Position numbers and translations under genes: made by a program
The notes under the pieces: generated by a model
Seen by the model: the letters and a program-made list of their open reading frames with translations, nothing else
Database searches by the model: none
What the model was told of the DNA's origin: nothing
Source: Nocardia inohanensis NBRC 100128
Lineage (GTDB): Bacteria > Actinomycetota > Actinomycetes > Mycobacteriales > Mycobacteriaceae
Assembly: GCF_001612945.1 (NCBI RefSeq)
Contig: NZ_BDBK01000008.1
Span: 620,001-684,000, forward strand
Direction: 5' to 3'
DNA: 64,000 bases
In this document: positions 16,802-26,016 of the stretch, piece by piece
How positions within the stretch are numbered: position 1 is the first letter of the stretch
Layout of the letters: every line of letters starts with the position of its first letter

Positions 16802-17566
16802 GTGCGGGGCATGACGACGGGCGACGGCGAGAACGAACTCGCCGCACTCTTCGCGGAGACGGGCGGCGAGGCGGCGCCCGCATACGAGCGGGTCAAGAAT
16901 CTGGTGACGGCGCAGATCCGTTCGGACCGATGGGTGGAGGGCGACCAACTCCCCTCCGAGCATAGATTCGTTGCGGCACTGGGACTTTCGCGCATGACGA
17001 TCAACCGGGCCCTGCGGGAGTTGACCGCCGAGGGGCTGATCGTGCGGCAGGCGGGCGTGGGGACGTTCGTAGCGAGCACCAGGAAGTCCTCGCCGCTGTT
17101 CGAGGTGCGCAATATCGCCGACGAGATCGCACGGCGCGGCCATCGGCATCGAACAGAGGTAGTGTTCGTACGCGCCGAGACCATCGACCCGACCCACACG
17201 TTCCTACGGGAAACCCTGGGGTCCAAGGCTTTCCATTCGGTGATCGTGCACTTCGAAGACGAGGATCCGATCCAGGTGGAAGACCGGTACGTGAGCCCCG
17301 CACAGGCTCCCGGCTACCTCGATCAGGACTTCAGCGTCAGCACCCCGAACGACTACCTGAGTCGCGTCGCACCCCTGACTCGCGGCGAGCACGTCGTGGA
17401 GGCAGTGCTCGGCAGCGCTGAAGAATGCCGTCTACTACGCATCGACCGAAGCGAACCGTGCCTGCTGATCCGCCGCCGCACCTGGTCGGAGCAGGGACCG
17501 GTGAGCGTGGCCCGACTGGTGCATCCGGGCTCACGCAATCGCCTGGAAGGTGTTTTCGGGCGCTGA
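16802..17566 (+). CDS. hutC: GntR/HutC-family regulator of histidine utilisation
   Basis: A two-domain regulator of 254 residues. The N-terminal winged helix (residues ~25-95) shows the GntR pattern GDQLPSEHRFVAALGLSRMTI followed by LTAEGLIVRQAGVGTFVA. The C-terminal UTRA domain (~110-250) binds a small effector; in known HutC proteins this is urocanate. It faces hutU over the perfect dyad at 16691-16716, so it probably represses the operon and itself. The start is either GTG 16802, close to GAGGAG, or ATG 16811; both are plausible. Confidence 0.9.
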   Translation: MRGMTTGDGENELAALFAETGGEAAPAYERVKNLVTAQIRSDRWVEGDQLPSEHRFVAALGLSRMTINRALRELTAEGLIVRQAGVGTFVASTRKSSPLFEVRNIADEIARRGHRHRTEVVFVRAETIDPTHTFLRETLGSKAFHSVIVHFEDEDPIQVEDRYVSPAQAPGYLDQDFSVSTPNDYLSRVAPLTRGEHVVEAVLGSAEECRLLRIDRSEPCLLIRRRTWSEQGPVSVARLVHPGSRNRLEGVFGR

Positions 17567-17654
17567 GTCAGCTGCGGACGTCGCCCACTCTTGTGGATCC
17601 CATCGAATCAAACAAACTTCCCGAAAAGACCGGCGGTCCGCCGGTGTTGGCCGT

Positions 17655-17819
17655 TCAGGAGCAGGTCAGAGAGGCGCAAGGATCGATGACAATCAGATCG
17701 CCCGAAGGGCGCAGGTAGATCTTGTGTGTGGTCGAGTCGGCGGCGATCCAATAGGTTTCGTAGCCGAGGTCGGTAGAGCGCAACGCGAATCGACGTCCGG
17801 CGGAGATCGACGACCTCAT
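17655..17819 (-). CDS. Possible 54-residue hypothetical protein
   Basis: A minus-strand frame from ATG 17819 to TGA 17657-17655. The translated sequence is protein-like rather than arginine-rich shadow: LGYETYWIAADSTTHKIYLRP then GDLIVIDPCASLTCS, with two cysteines near the end. The codon before the ATG is a TAA stop, so the frame cannot extend upstream. There is no strong ribosome-binding site. It could be a small gene or the tail of a decayed one. It fills much of the gap between hutC and the DUF732-like gene. Confidence 0.35.
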   Translation of the reverse strand: MRSSISAGRRFALRSTDLGYETYWIAADSTTHKIYLRPSGDLIVIDPCASLTCS

Positions 17820-17875
17820 TTACGATCTTCGTGGCGACCACCGGGTCGCACAGTTGTCCCACGATTGGAATCGTT

Positions 17876-18235
17876 GTGCTCGTCTCGAAGATCGCTACCG
17901 GGCTCGCCGCCGCAGGTGCTGCCGTTGTATTCGCCGCCCCCGCTTCGGCATTGCCTTCGGCAGACCTTCAGCCGGTCGCGGGCACCCACAACTACGGCCC
18001 GCTACAGGACGCCCAATTCGGGTTCCTGCTCATCCAGCGCGATGGCATCGAGGCACTTCCCGGCATCCTCTCGGATTTCCCGGGCATCACCGAGGGTGGC
18101 CATGCGGTCTGCGATCTGCTCGCGAGCGGCCTGTCGAAGCACAACCTGGCCGAGTTCATCAGCGAGGAGCCCGGCGAATTCGACTCGGCAATGGCCTTCG
18201 TGAACGCCGCCGAGACCGCCTATTGCCCTGGCTGA
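17876..18235 (+). CDS. Small secreted DUF732-like protein
   Basis: A signal peptide (VSKIATGLAAAGAAVVFAAP, cut after ASA) precedes a mature domain of about 90 residues. The mature part has the DUF732 pattern known from mycobacteria and nocardiae: a helix with FLLIQRDGI, a GHAVCDLLASG centre and a closing AAETAYCPG; the two cysteines probably pair. The function of the family is unknown. The frame is open from GTG 17831; GTG 17876 is preferred because the signal peptide then begins at once, but neither has a clear ribosome-binding site. Confidence 0.6.
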   Translation: MLVSKIATGLAAAGAAVVFAAPASALPSADLQPVAGTHNYGPLQDAQFGFLLIQRDGIEALPGILSDFPGITEGGHAVCDLLASGLSKHNLAEFISEEPGEFDSAMAFVNAAETAYCPG

Positions 18236-18308
18236 TACCGGGGCATGGCCGGCCCGACCCGAAACGTGCCGAGGCGGGTGCGTTCGGAATGCGTCAGGGT
18301 GACAATAG

Positions 18309-18838
18309 ATGCCTGAGATCCGGGTAGCGTCGGCAGAATCGGCTGGTATGCAACGTATTCCGTTTGACGTAGAAGCTTATGCCCAGCGCGTGCAGGCGAG
18401 TCCCTGCTTCATCTGCGAGGTTGTTGCCGGCACGGACAGCGACGGCTGGCACGAGGTGGTCGCCGAGACCGAGGACGGCATCGCGTTCTTGTGTAAGTAC
18501 CCGACGTTGCTCGGGCACGTACTGGTTGCACCGAAGATTCACTACGAAAATGTGGTGGGCGATTTCAGCGAAGACGCTTTCCTGCGGTTGATGAGGTTGG
18601 TGCACCGGCTCGCGAGAGCGGTAGAGCAACGGTTCAGGTCGAACGTACCTACTTGTTGAGTTTGGGCAGCCAGCAGGGCAATTCCCATGTGCACTGGCAT
18701 ATCTCGCCGCTGCCCCCGGGCATCCCATATCACCAGCAGCAGTTCCACGCGCTCATGGCGGAGAACGGGGTTCTGCCGTGGACGCAGGAGCAGGCCAAGG
18801 CATTGGCCGGACAGTTGCGAGCCGCCTTGGCTCATTGA
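18309..18838 (+). pseudogene. HIT-family hydrolase gene split by a frameshift
   Basis: The first frame (from ATG 18309 or 18348) encodes QRIPFDVEAYAQR, SPCFICEVVAG and LLGHVLVAPKIH, the N-terminal two thirds of a histidine-triad nucleotide-binding protein, but stops at 18659. The next frame continues the same family without a gap: VERTYLLSLGSQQGNSHVHWHI, with the catalytic HxHxH triad, to 18838. The shift (one base lost or two gained) lies around 18620-18640. Intact homologues are Ap4A- or AMP-lysine-hydrolase-like. Either this is a recent pseudogene, a sequencing error or a programmed shift; there is no obvious slippery run at the junction. Confidence 0.75.
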
Positions 18839-19085
18839 GCCGAATAAGGTCACGAACGCACTCATCTGCCGCCGGTTGTGCTGACCGAACCGGCCAGCGC
18901 GGGCTGGGCGAAGGTCAACGAGCTGAGCTGAGCTGATCTGATCCAGTGCCAGCCGAACGCACCATATCGCCGATTACGACGCATTCTCGCTGCCCTTCAC
19001 GGGTAGTCACGCACGCGAGCTAGCCGAGGTCCTCGCGGTCAGGTCCTGCAAGGTGCTATCAGCGGCGCATACGCAGCGAGCTATG

Positions 19086-19676
19086 TCAGACGACCGTAAC
19101 TCGTATTCGCAGGGTGGTCGCCGTGGCAGAACGTGCAATGAGCGCGTGGCTTCCAGGCAGCGCGTGGCCGCCGGTCATTTCCGTCAGGACCAAGGTCTGC
19201 TGGCCCGCACAGTCGAAACCGGTGGCAAGGTCCGGGTTTCGGGCGGAGACCTCCCCGCATGTGACGAGCTCGGCGGCTGGTTGCTCTCCCGTCCTGGCCG
19301 TCTTGATTTGGAAAAATGGGGAGTCGAGGGCAAATTCGGATACCGGGCCGACGAATGACCCGTCGAGTGTGCAGATGGGCAATCGCGTCATATCGTGGCA
19401 CGTCTCGGTCATTCCGATCAGATGCCAGTCATCCGGGATATGGGACTGGAACAGGTTGGCCATTCTTGTCTTGGCATCTTTTTCGGACAGTTCCGTTCGT
19501 ACGACGTCGGGACCAACCACAGATTCTGCCGCACCTGCGAGCTCGGACAGCGCGAGGACAAGAACACCCGTGACCATTGCGGCCACCAATGCGAGTCCCA
19601 ACAGCATGAACACCATTGCCCGTATACGACTTCCAACGACAGCGGACGAACCATGTTGCCGCACAGCAAATCCCAT
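19086..19676 (-). CDS. Uncharacterised membrane-anchored protein
   Basis: No family recognised. The 196-residue product has one transmembrane helix near residues 20-45 (AMVFMLLGLALVAAMVTGVL) and a C-terminal domain of ~150 residues with several cysteines, so probably exported and disulphide-bonded. ATG 19676 is decided by GAGGAGG six bases upstream; the frame is open for 73 further codons without such a site. It faces another orphan membrane protein gene. Codon bias is weaker than in the core genes, which fits an accessory patch. Confidence 0.6.
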   Translation of the reverse strand: MGFAVRQHGSSAVVGSRIRAMVFMLLGLALVAAMVTGVLVLALSELAGAAESVVGPDVVRTELSEKDAKTRMANLFQSHIPDDWHLIGMTETCHDMTRLPICTLDGSFVGPVSEFALDSPFFQIKTARTGEQPAAELVTCGEVSARNPDLATGFDCAGQQTLVLTEMTGGHALPGSHALIARSATATTLRIRVTVV

Positions 19677-19860
19677 CCGAGCCTCCTCGACTCGGATCCT
19701 ACCCACGTACCCTGCGGGCCGATGTTCGGAGTGCCGACACTCAGCTGGCGGCGAAACTGTACGGCAGCGCGATTCACAACACCGGTCGCGCATTTGCGCT
19801 CGGTGTCCGACGTTTCGCCTCGTGACCGTCGAGTTCCGGATTTGAACCAGATACAGCAGG

Positions 19861-20433
19861 ATGGTGGTCGTGATCGCGAATTCTGCTGCCACCATGCCGG
19901 TTCCGGCCTGGTGGAAAATCAGTCAGACAGTAGTGGCCACCTTCGCAACGGCGTTCTGTATGTGCGTGCTCTGGGTGTTCGCCGCTCGAATCGACGGCCC
20001 GCACTTGCGGTTCTGGTGCGCTGACATCGGGTTGATAGTCGGTGCGCCATGGGTGTGGCTGTCTGCGGTCGGAGCGCTCCGCTACCACCGGTGGTGGCCG
20101 AGTGTCGTTCTGCCGGTGATTGTGTCGAGCACGGTAGTACTGGTGTCGGCAGGTGCTCCCGCCAGGCTCGGGTGGGCGATTTCACGTGCGGCGATGGAGA
20201 AGCTGGCCGCTGGCTGCGACGCCCAGGGTGTTCCCGCACGCGCAGGGTTCTACACGATCGAGGAGATCAACTACGGCCTCACGGCCTGTGCGTTCGACCT
20301 GGGTCCGGACCGGCAGTTCATCCGCGCCTACGAGGATGACCCGGGCCTCGACGTCCCCTTTTGTGAGAGCCTGGGTTCCAAGTGGTACTACTGCACCGAG
20401 CACCCGAATCTGCGCCAGATCATCTTCGACTGA
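19861..20433 (+). CDS. Uncharacterised multi-pass membrane protein
   Basis: No family recognised. About 190 residues with three hydrophobic helices in the first 100 (ISQTVVATFATAFCMCVLWV, FWCADIGLIVGAPWVW and PSVVLPVIVSSTVVLVSAG), then a ~90-residue polar tail with four cysteines (AGCDAQG, TACAFD, VPFCES, YYCTEH), probably outside the cell. Start codons cluster at 19861-19870 and the exact one is uncertain. It diverges from the 19086-19676 gene; both have a membrane part plus a Cys-containing extracellular domain and may work together. Confidence 0.6.
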   Translation: MVVVIANSAATMPVPAWWKISQTVVATFATAFCMCVLWVFAARIDGPHLRFWCADIGLIVGAPWVWLSAVGALRYHRWWPSVVLPVIVSSTVVLVSAGAPARLGWAISRAAMEKLAAGCDAQGVPARAGFYTIEEINYGLTACAFDLGPDRQFIRAYEDDPGLDVPFCESLGSKWYYCTEHPNLRQIIFD

Positions 20434-20601
20434 CAACGCCGTCAACTTCAGTCGAAGCCCTACCGACCGATTCCGTATCGAAACTCTCCCTGGCCCTCGA
20501 GGTACAAGGCCATGCCGAATTGAGTGTGCGTGGGCAGGCAAGTGGCCACGCAGCGCGGTCAGCTTCGAGCGAAAGTGCCCTCAAATAGCTCCCCCTCTAT
20601 G

Positions 20602-20994
20602 TCAAGACGCCGATGTGGATGCGGGGTTAGCCTGGTGGGTGGGTCCGGGACGTGGCTTGTCTGAAGGATCAGGTGCGCGTTGAAGCCTGATCGCGCTGGA
20701 GGGTCCGACGCCGTGCAGGTCCATCAATGTCGACCCGGGGTCGAGGACCAGCGACCGTAGTTCTTTATCGGCGGCCTTGGTCTTGCGGTCGATCGTTTCC
20801 AGATCCTCGATCATTTCGGTGACCAGGCGCAGCCGAACCCGCGCCGCGGAAACGGTGGATCCGGCACAAGGTTTCGGTGCGGGCCCGGCCGAGCTCGTCA
20901 CGGCATTCGCGCGGGAGGCCACCGCTAGTACGCGGCATGGGGCAGACCCCTCTTCAGCCACTCCCTGCACGGTGACCGGTGGGAGGCAAGCCAT
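20602..20994 (-). pseudogene. IS110-family transposase remnant
   Basis: The central part (about 20690-20850) translates to VTEMIEDLETIDRKTKAADK and then GSTLMDLHGVGPSSA. This is the linker helix and the helix-hairpin-helix start of the C-terminal transposase_20 domain of IS110/IS116/IS902 transposases, where LxGIGPxxA is conserved. The DEDD catalytic N-terminus is missing and the C-terminus is scrambled after about 25 residues. No terminal repeats are expected for IS110, so edges cannot be set. It marks past insertion in this gene-poor patch. Confidence 0.65.
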
Positions 20995-21372
20995 GTGAGA
21001 GCCACACCAATCCAGACGGTGGGCAGCCGCTTATAGGGAGCTTCCCGCCGGGCACCTGGACCTGATCCTGGCCGGGATCCGATCCTGACACCAGTCTCCT
21101 ACTAGCCGCTGGTCGCGCTGCCGGAAACCGACTGCTGTGTGGAGTTGGAAGGTCAACGGGCACCGTGTCCTACGGCCGGCTGCTGTCCGCCGGAACACTG
21201 GTTGATCGACAAGTGTGCGATCTTCGGGGCCGACTTGCTGCCGACATCGATCTACCCGCGCTCCAAGGTCGCGCGAAGCTACCGACTACCATCGCACCCC
21301 CGGGGTATCCGTGATCTTGTACGGCCACGCCCTGACTCAGCACACCGGCATGCACCCGGCGTCGATTCCGGC
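20995..21372. other. Non-coding stretch with no recognisable content
   Basis: Between the transposase remnant and the monooxygenase stop codon there is no frame with protein-like composition on either strand and no clear hairpin. It probably consists of decayed mobile or gene sequence, but I can identify nothing in it. Confidence 0.4.
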
Positions 21373-22827
21373 TCAGCCGCGTTCGAAGACCATGGCCGGG
21401 TCGGTGACCTTGCCGTAGCGGAGTTTGGGGAGGTCGCGCAGGTAGTTCATGTGCAGCTTCCAGGGGGCGCGATCGCCTTGTTTGGGCAGGATGTCCAGGG
21501 CGCGCAGGACGTAGCCGGGTTCGAAATCGAGGAAGGGGGCGGTGCCGACCGAGGGGTCACGGACCGGGGTGGCTTTGGTGTAGCCGTGTGAGTCCATGTG
21601 GCGGAGCAGGCGAACTACGTACTCGCACACCAGGTCTGCCTTCAGCGTCCAGGACGCGTTGGTGTATCCGATGACGAAAGCATAGTTGGGGACGTCGGAG
21701 AGCATCATCGCCTTGTATGCCATGGCGTCGGGCAGGTCGACCTTGCGGCCGTCCACTACCAGGTCGATGCCGCCGAACGGGATCAGGTTCAAACCTGTTG
21801 CGGTGATGATGATGTCGGCGTCGAGTTCGCGCCCGGATGCCAGGCGCAGGCCGGTTTCGGTGAAGGTGTCGATGCGGTCGGTGACCATCTCCAGCTTGCC
21901 CTGGCGGATGGCGCGGAACAGATCACCGTTGGGTACCAGGCACAGTCGCTGATCCCACGGTTTGTAGCTCGGATTGAAGTGGGTGTCGATGTCGTAGCCC
22001 GGCGGCAGCCAGCGGGTTTGCAGGCCGCGAATCCACGAGCGCATGCGCTTCGGATAGCGTTGCGACACTTGATACATCACGGTGCTCAGGCCGACGTTCT
22101 TGGCGCGCGCCAGTGCGTAGGCGGCCTTGGCGGGCAGGAAGCGGCGGACGCGGTCGGCGAAGGCGTCGCGGGCGGGCATGGAGATGATGTAGGACGGGGA
22201 ACGCTGCAACATCACGATGTGCGCGCCCTGTTCGGCCAGGGCGGGGCCGAGCGTGACCGCGGTCGCGCCGGAGCCGATGATGACGACCCGTTTACCGCCG
22301 ACCTCCAGCTCGGACGGCCAGTGCTGGGGATGCACGATCGGACCCCGGAAGCGTTCCGTGCCTGGGAAATCCGGGGTGTAGCCCTGGTCGTAGCGGTAGT
22401 AGCCGGAGCAGGAGAACAGGAAGTTCGTGGTGAACAGCACTTCCTCGCCGTCGCGCTCGGCGATCACCGTCCAGAGGTTCTCGGCCGACGACCATTCGGC
22501 GCGAATGACCTTGTGCCGGTAGCGGATATGCTTGTCGATCCCGTTGTCGGCGGCGGTCTCGCGCACATACCGCAGGATCGAGTCGCCATCGGCGATGGCC
22601 TTGTCGCCCAGCCACGGCCGGAACCGGTAGCCGAGGGTGAACATATCGGAATCGGAGCGAATCCCCGGATATCTGAACAGGTCCCAGGTGCCGCCGCTGG
22701 CCTCGCGCATCTCCAGGATGGCGTAGGTGCGCCACGGGAACGCGCGCTGCACATGGAACGCGGCGTCGATCCCGGACAATCCCGCTCCGACGATGAGCAC
22801 ATCGACGTGCTCGGGCGTGCTGGTCAT
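21373..22827 (-). CDS. Flavin-containing (Baeyer-Villiger type) monooxygenase
   Basis: A cytosolic FAD/NADPH monooxygenase of 484 residues resembling the EthA group. The N-terminal FAD motif is VLIVGAGLSGIDAA, followed by GGTWDLFRYPGIRSD. The NADPH motif is VVIIGSGATAV. A fingerprint-like segment FRGPIVHPQHWP sits before it, and TATGLNL marks the second ATG motif. Such enzymes insert oxygen next to ketones or on sulphur. It lies 45 bases downstream of an alpha/beta hydrolase gene. Ketone oxidation followed by ester hydrolysis is the obvious two-step role; substrate unknown. Confidence 0.9.
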   Translation of the reverse strand: MTSTPEHVDVLIVGAGLSGIDAAFHVQRAFPWRTYAILEMREASGGTWDLFRYPGIRSDSDMFTLGYRFRPWLGDKAIADGDSILRYVRETAADNGIDKHIRYRHKVIRAEWSSAENLWTVIAERDGEEVLFTTNFLFSCSGYYRYDQGYTPDFPGTERFRGPIVHPQHWPSELEVGGKRVVIIGSGATAVTLGPALAEQGAHIVMLQRSPSYIISMPARDAFADRVRRFLPAKAAYALARAKNVGLSTVMYQVSQRYPKRMRSWIRGLQTRWLPPGYDIDTHFNPSYKPWDQRLCLVPNGDLFRAIRQGKLEMVTDRIDTFTETGLRLASGRELDADIIITATGLNLIPFGGIDLVVDGRKVDLPDAMAYKAMMLSDVPNYAFVIGYTNASWTLKADLVCEYVVRLLRHMDSHGYTKATPVRDPSVGTAPFLDFEPGYVLRALDILPKQGDRAPWKLHMNYLRDLPKLRYGKVTDPAMVFERG

Positions 22828-22872
22828 GCACTCAGGGTATCGACTCAGACAGTGCCGGTGTGGTGGACCGCG

Positions 22873-23715
22873 CTACGAACGGGAGAAGAATTCGCCGACC
22901 CGTTCGGCCACGCGCTCGGGGGCGACCTTGTCGATGCCGAAATGGTCCAGGCCGGGGAAGGTGTGGCGCTCGCAGTCCGGGATGGTGCGCGCGAGCAGGG
23001 CATGGTCGGGGTCGGTGCGGGGATGGCGGTCCTTGTCGCCGTCCAGCAGCAGCACGGCGGCGGTGATCTCGGCGTAGTTCGGGTAGGTGTCGTCCAGGCG
23101 GACGATCTCCCGATGCTCACGCAGGTTCTCGGCGAGCAAGCCGATGACCATGTCCTTCTCGGGGGCTTTCATGAACATCGGCATCATGCGGCGGAACATG
23201 AAACGCGGGATCTTGCGGATCTGCTCCGGGCCGAGCGCGCGGACGAATTCGATGAAGGCGTCGAAGGGTTTGTCCTGCGCCAGGTACTTCTCATAGGCGG
23301 GCATCCAGTCGGCCGGCAGGTCGCCATCGATCGAAACGCCCGGTTCGTACAGCGCGACCTTGGTGATCCCAGGGTTCCCGCGCGCGGCTTCCAGCGCGAT
23401 GAGCCCGCCATAACTGTGACCGACCACCAGCGCTGCGCCCGTTTTCTCCTGAAGCGCACGCAGATCCGCGCAATCGTCGGCGACGCTGTAGCCGGGCCCC
23501 TGCGGACCGCTGGACCCGCGCCCGCGACGCTCCATGGTGTGCACGGTGAATCGCTCGCCGAGCGCCTGCGCGAACCGGCCGTACACGTAGGCGCGAGTCA
23601 GCGTGCCGGGCAATACGATCACCGCGGGACCCGATCCGATGGTCAGGTAAGCGATCCGCGTCCCATCCGCCGACACCACGGCATCCTCGACCTGCTCGAC
23701 CTCGGATTCGGACAT
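22873..23715 (-). CDS. Alpha/beta hydrolase paired with the monooxygenase
   Basis: A 280-residue serine hydrolase: oxyanion segment VLPGTLT, MERRGRGSSG, nucleophile elbow GHSYGG, acid in LLLDGDKD and histidine in PGLDHFG. It is complete, unlike the hydrolase at 9633-10436. ATG 23715 follows GAGGGG by five bases. It is first in a two-gene unit with the Baeyer-Villiger-type enzyme, so it may cleave the ester or lactone that enzyme makes. It could also be a stand-alone esterase. Confidence 0.88.
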   Translation of the reverse strand: MSESEVEQVEDAVVSADGTRIAYLTIGSGPAVIVLPGTLTRAYVYGRFAQALGERFTVHTMERRGRGSSGPQGPGYSVADDCADLRALQEKTGAALVVGHSYGGLIALEAARGNPGITKVALYEPGVSIDGDLPADWMPAYEKYLAQDKPFDAFIEFVRALGPEQIRKIPRFMFRRMMPMFMKAPEKDMVIGLLAENLREHREIVRLDDTYPNYAEITAAVLLLDGDKDRHPRTDPDHALLARTIPDCERHTFPGLDHFGIDKVAPERVAERVGEFFSRS

Positions 23716-23762
23716 ACACACCCCTCAGGCATCCCGACCCGAGCCTACGCCCGCATTCGCGG

Positions 23763-25847
23763 TTACTGGGCGCGAAGACCGGAGGCGCGCAGGACGCGGC
23801 GGGCGATCGCGGCGCGAATGGAGTCCTCGGTGCCCAGCACCCGGACATGCTTGCGGGCGCGAGTGATGGCCGTGTACAGCAGTTCCCGGGTCAGCAACGT
23901 GGATTCGGGGCCGGGCAGCACCACCGAGACATTGTCGTATTGACTGCCCTGGCTGCGGTGGATGGTCATGGCGTAAACCGTTGTGACACCGGGGAATTGG
24001 GTGGGATGCACCAGGTACGGTTCGGTGCCGCGTTGCAGGGCGGCGCGCAGGCTGCCGTCGGGAGCGCGGACGATGACGCCGGTGTCGCCGTTGTAGATGC
24101 GGGCCTCGTGATCGTTGGCGGTGACCAGCAGCGGCTGCCCCGGATACCAGTGCCCGGCACCGGGATCGGAGCTGATGCCGGCGGCGGTGACCCAGCTCGC
24201 GGCCAGCTTGTCCCAGCGATCCACGCCGTAGCTGCCTTGCCGATGCGCGCAGAGCAGGCGATGGGATTCGAGGGCGGTCAGGGCGGCGGTGGCATCCCCG
24301 GCGAGGGCGGCCGCCGTGGCGGATTGGGCGGCGCGCAGCACATTCGCGCGCACCTCGGTGACGTCCTCGGGGGTGTGCAGGGCCAGTTCGTCATCGCCCG
24401 CGGCGAGCAGTTCCAGGGCGGTGTCGGCGTCACCGGCACGGACCGCGACGGCGAGATCGGCGATGCGGCCGCCGAAGCGCCGGCCGCGAGTGAGTCGGAC
24501 GATGCCGCCGCGCAGCCGCTCCCGCTCGCGCGGGGACAGCTCGTCAGCCGGAACGCCGACAGCCGAACGGCTTTCGCCGACACCGGCCGCGCCGGATCGC
24601 CCGGCCTCATGTTCCGCGTGCGGAACGACTCCGCCGACACTCCGCGCAGCCTCATGTTCCGCGTGCGGGACGACTCCATCGTCACTACGCGCCGCCTCAC
24701 CCTCCGCGTACGGGACGACACCGCCGTCACTACGCGCAGCCGCAGCCGATGCGGTACGGGCGCGGGTCGCACCGTCTGCCAGGATTTCGTCGAGTACCGG
24801 ATTGTCCTGTCCCGGAACGGGTCCGGCAACCAGGTCCGCGAGCACCGCGCCCGCGTCGACGGAGGCCAGCTGATCCGGGTCGCCGACGAGCACCAGGCGC
24901 GCGTCCGGCCGCACGGCGGGAAGCAGGCGGCTCATCATGGTCAGCGACACCATCGAGGTCTCATCCACCACGATGACGTCGTAGGGCAGCCGGTTGAATT
25001 CGTTGTGCTTGAACCGGCCCGCGCCGCCGCGCTGCCAGCCCAGCAGCCGGTGCAGGGTGGCGGCGGTCAACTCCGGCAATCCGATGTCACCTGCTTGCTC
25101 GCGCACCGATTCCTGAAGGCGCGCAGCGGCTTTCCCGGTCGGCGCGGCGAGAGCGATGCGCAGCGCGGGCGCGCCGGGGATCGCTTGCTGATGCGCCACC
25201 AGCAGCGCCAGCACGCGCGCGATGGTGTGCGTCTTGCCGGTGCCGGGGCCGCCCGCGATCACGGTCGTCCACCGGGTGGTGGCCAGCGCCGCCGCCAGCC
25301 GCTGCCGGTCGAACTCCCCGCCCGCCTGCGGCGGGAAGAGCCGATCCAGTTCGCGCCGGATCAATGACGCGTCCACCATCGGGCACGAGGCGGCGCGTTC
25401 GATCAGAGCCGCCCGGATCGTCTCCTCCTGCCGGAAGTACCGGTCCAGGTACAGCAGCGGGCTCGCTTCCGAACCGGCCGCCGGTTCGACCAGCCGCAAC
25501 GGCCGCAACGGCCCCGCCGGGCTCCCGCACACCAGCGGGCTCACCCGCAGCGCCTCGATCACCCGGTCCACATCCGGCCAGGGCAGCGTCGCCGGATCGA
25601 TGGTCGACTCCTCGGTCCCCTCCGCATCCACACCGATCTCGTGCATCCGCCGCACTTCCAGGCACACCGACCCGGACCGCACCGCACGCACCGCCAGCGC
25701 GGTGGCGAACAACACCAGCTCCGATTGCTCCCGCCCGAGCCGCCCCAACCGCAGCGCCACATGCAGATCCGCGGCCGACAGCACGCCCGCCGCATTGAAC
25801 ACCTGCAACGGCCCCGTTCCCCGCTGCGCCAACTGAATCGATGTCAC
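23763..25847 (-). CDS. recD: Exodeoxyribonuclease V alpha subunit (RecD)
   Basis: The fast 5'-3' SF1B helicase subunit of RecBCD, which processes double-strand breaks. 694 residues. The helicase motifs are visible: Walker A AGGPGTGKTHT, PTGKAAARLQ (Ia), Walker B VVDETSM, VGDPDQLASV (III), MTIHRSQGSQYD (V) and LLYTAITRA (VI). Between motifs III and V there is an insertion of three 15-residue repeats (AARSxxGVVP.AE.E). GTG 25847 is chosen because GGGAAAGGG lies seven bases upstream. It is last in the recC-recB-recD unit, with a 169-base gap from recB. Confidence 0.95.
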   Translation of the reverse strand: MTSIQLAQRGTGPLQVFNAAGVLSAADLHVALRLGRLGREQSELVLFATALAVRAVRSGSVCLEVRRMHEIGVDAEGTEESTIDPATLPWPDVDRVIEALRVSPLVCGSPAGPLRPLRLVEPAAGSEASPLLYLDRYFRQEETIRAALIERAASCPMVDASLIRRELDRLFPPQAGGEFDRQRLAAALATTRWTTVIAGGPGTGKTHTIARVLALLVAHQQAIPGAPALRIALAAPTGKAAARLQESVREQAGDIGLPELTAATLHRLLGWQRGGAGRFKHNEFNRLPYDVIVVDETSMVSLTMMSRLLPAVRPDARLVLVGDPDQLASVDAGAVLADLVAGPVPGQDNPVLDEILADGATRARTASAAAARSDGGVVPYAEGEAARSDDGVVPHAEHEAARSVGGVVPHAEHEAGRSGAAGVGESRSAVGVPADELSPRERERLRGGIVRLTRGRRFGGRIADLAVAVRAGDADTALELLAAGDDELALHTPEDVTEVRANVLRAAQSATAAALAGDATAALTALESHRLLCAHRQGSYGVDRWDKLAASWVTAAGISSDPGAGHWYPGQPLLVTANDHEARIYNGDTGVIVRAPDGSLRAALQRGTEPYLVHPTQFPGVTTVYAMTIHRSQGSQYDNVSVVLPGPESTLLTRELLYTAITRARKHVRVLGTEDSIRAAIARRVLRASGLRAQ
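24604..24738. repeat. Three 45-bp tandem repeats inside recD
   Basis: Units begin at 24604, 24649 and 24694, each 45 bases and each starting GCCTCA. They encode 15-residue units AARS[DV]xGVVP[HY]AExE in RecD. Copy-number change would keep the frame. Confidence 0.85.
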
Positions 25848-26016
25848 GCCAAGCCCTTTCCCAGGCACCGCATGGTCACGACAGCGGTCTCCGTTCGAAG
25901 ACACCGCAGCCGCCCGAAGTTCGCCGCCCGGCCATGCCGAACGCGGCGAAGACAGGTGCTCCGCTCGGTTGAACCTTCCGCGACGAGCTTTTCGCATCGC
26001 GTACTGCCCGAGCCGG

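Noticed and set aside
21598-23943. A 781-codon open frame antisense to the monooxygenase and hydrolase
   Set aside because: Shadow frame over two enzyme genes with all motifs present on the other strand.
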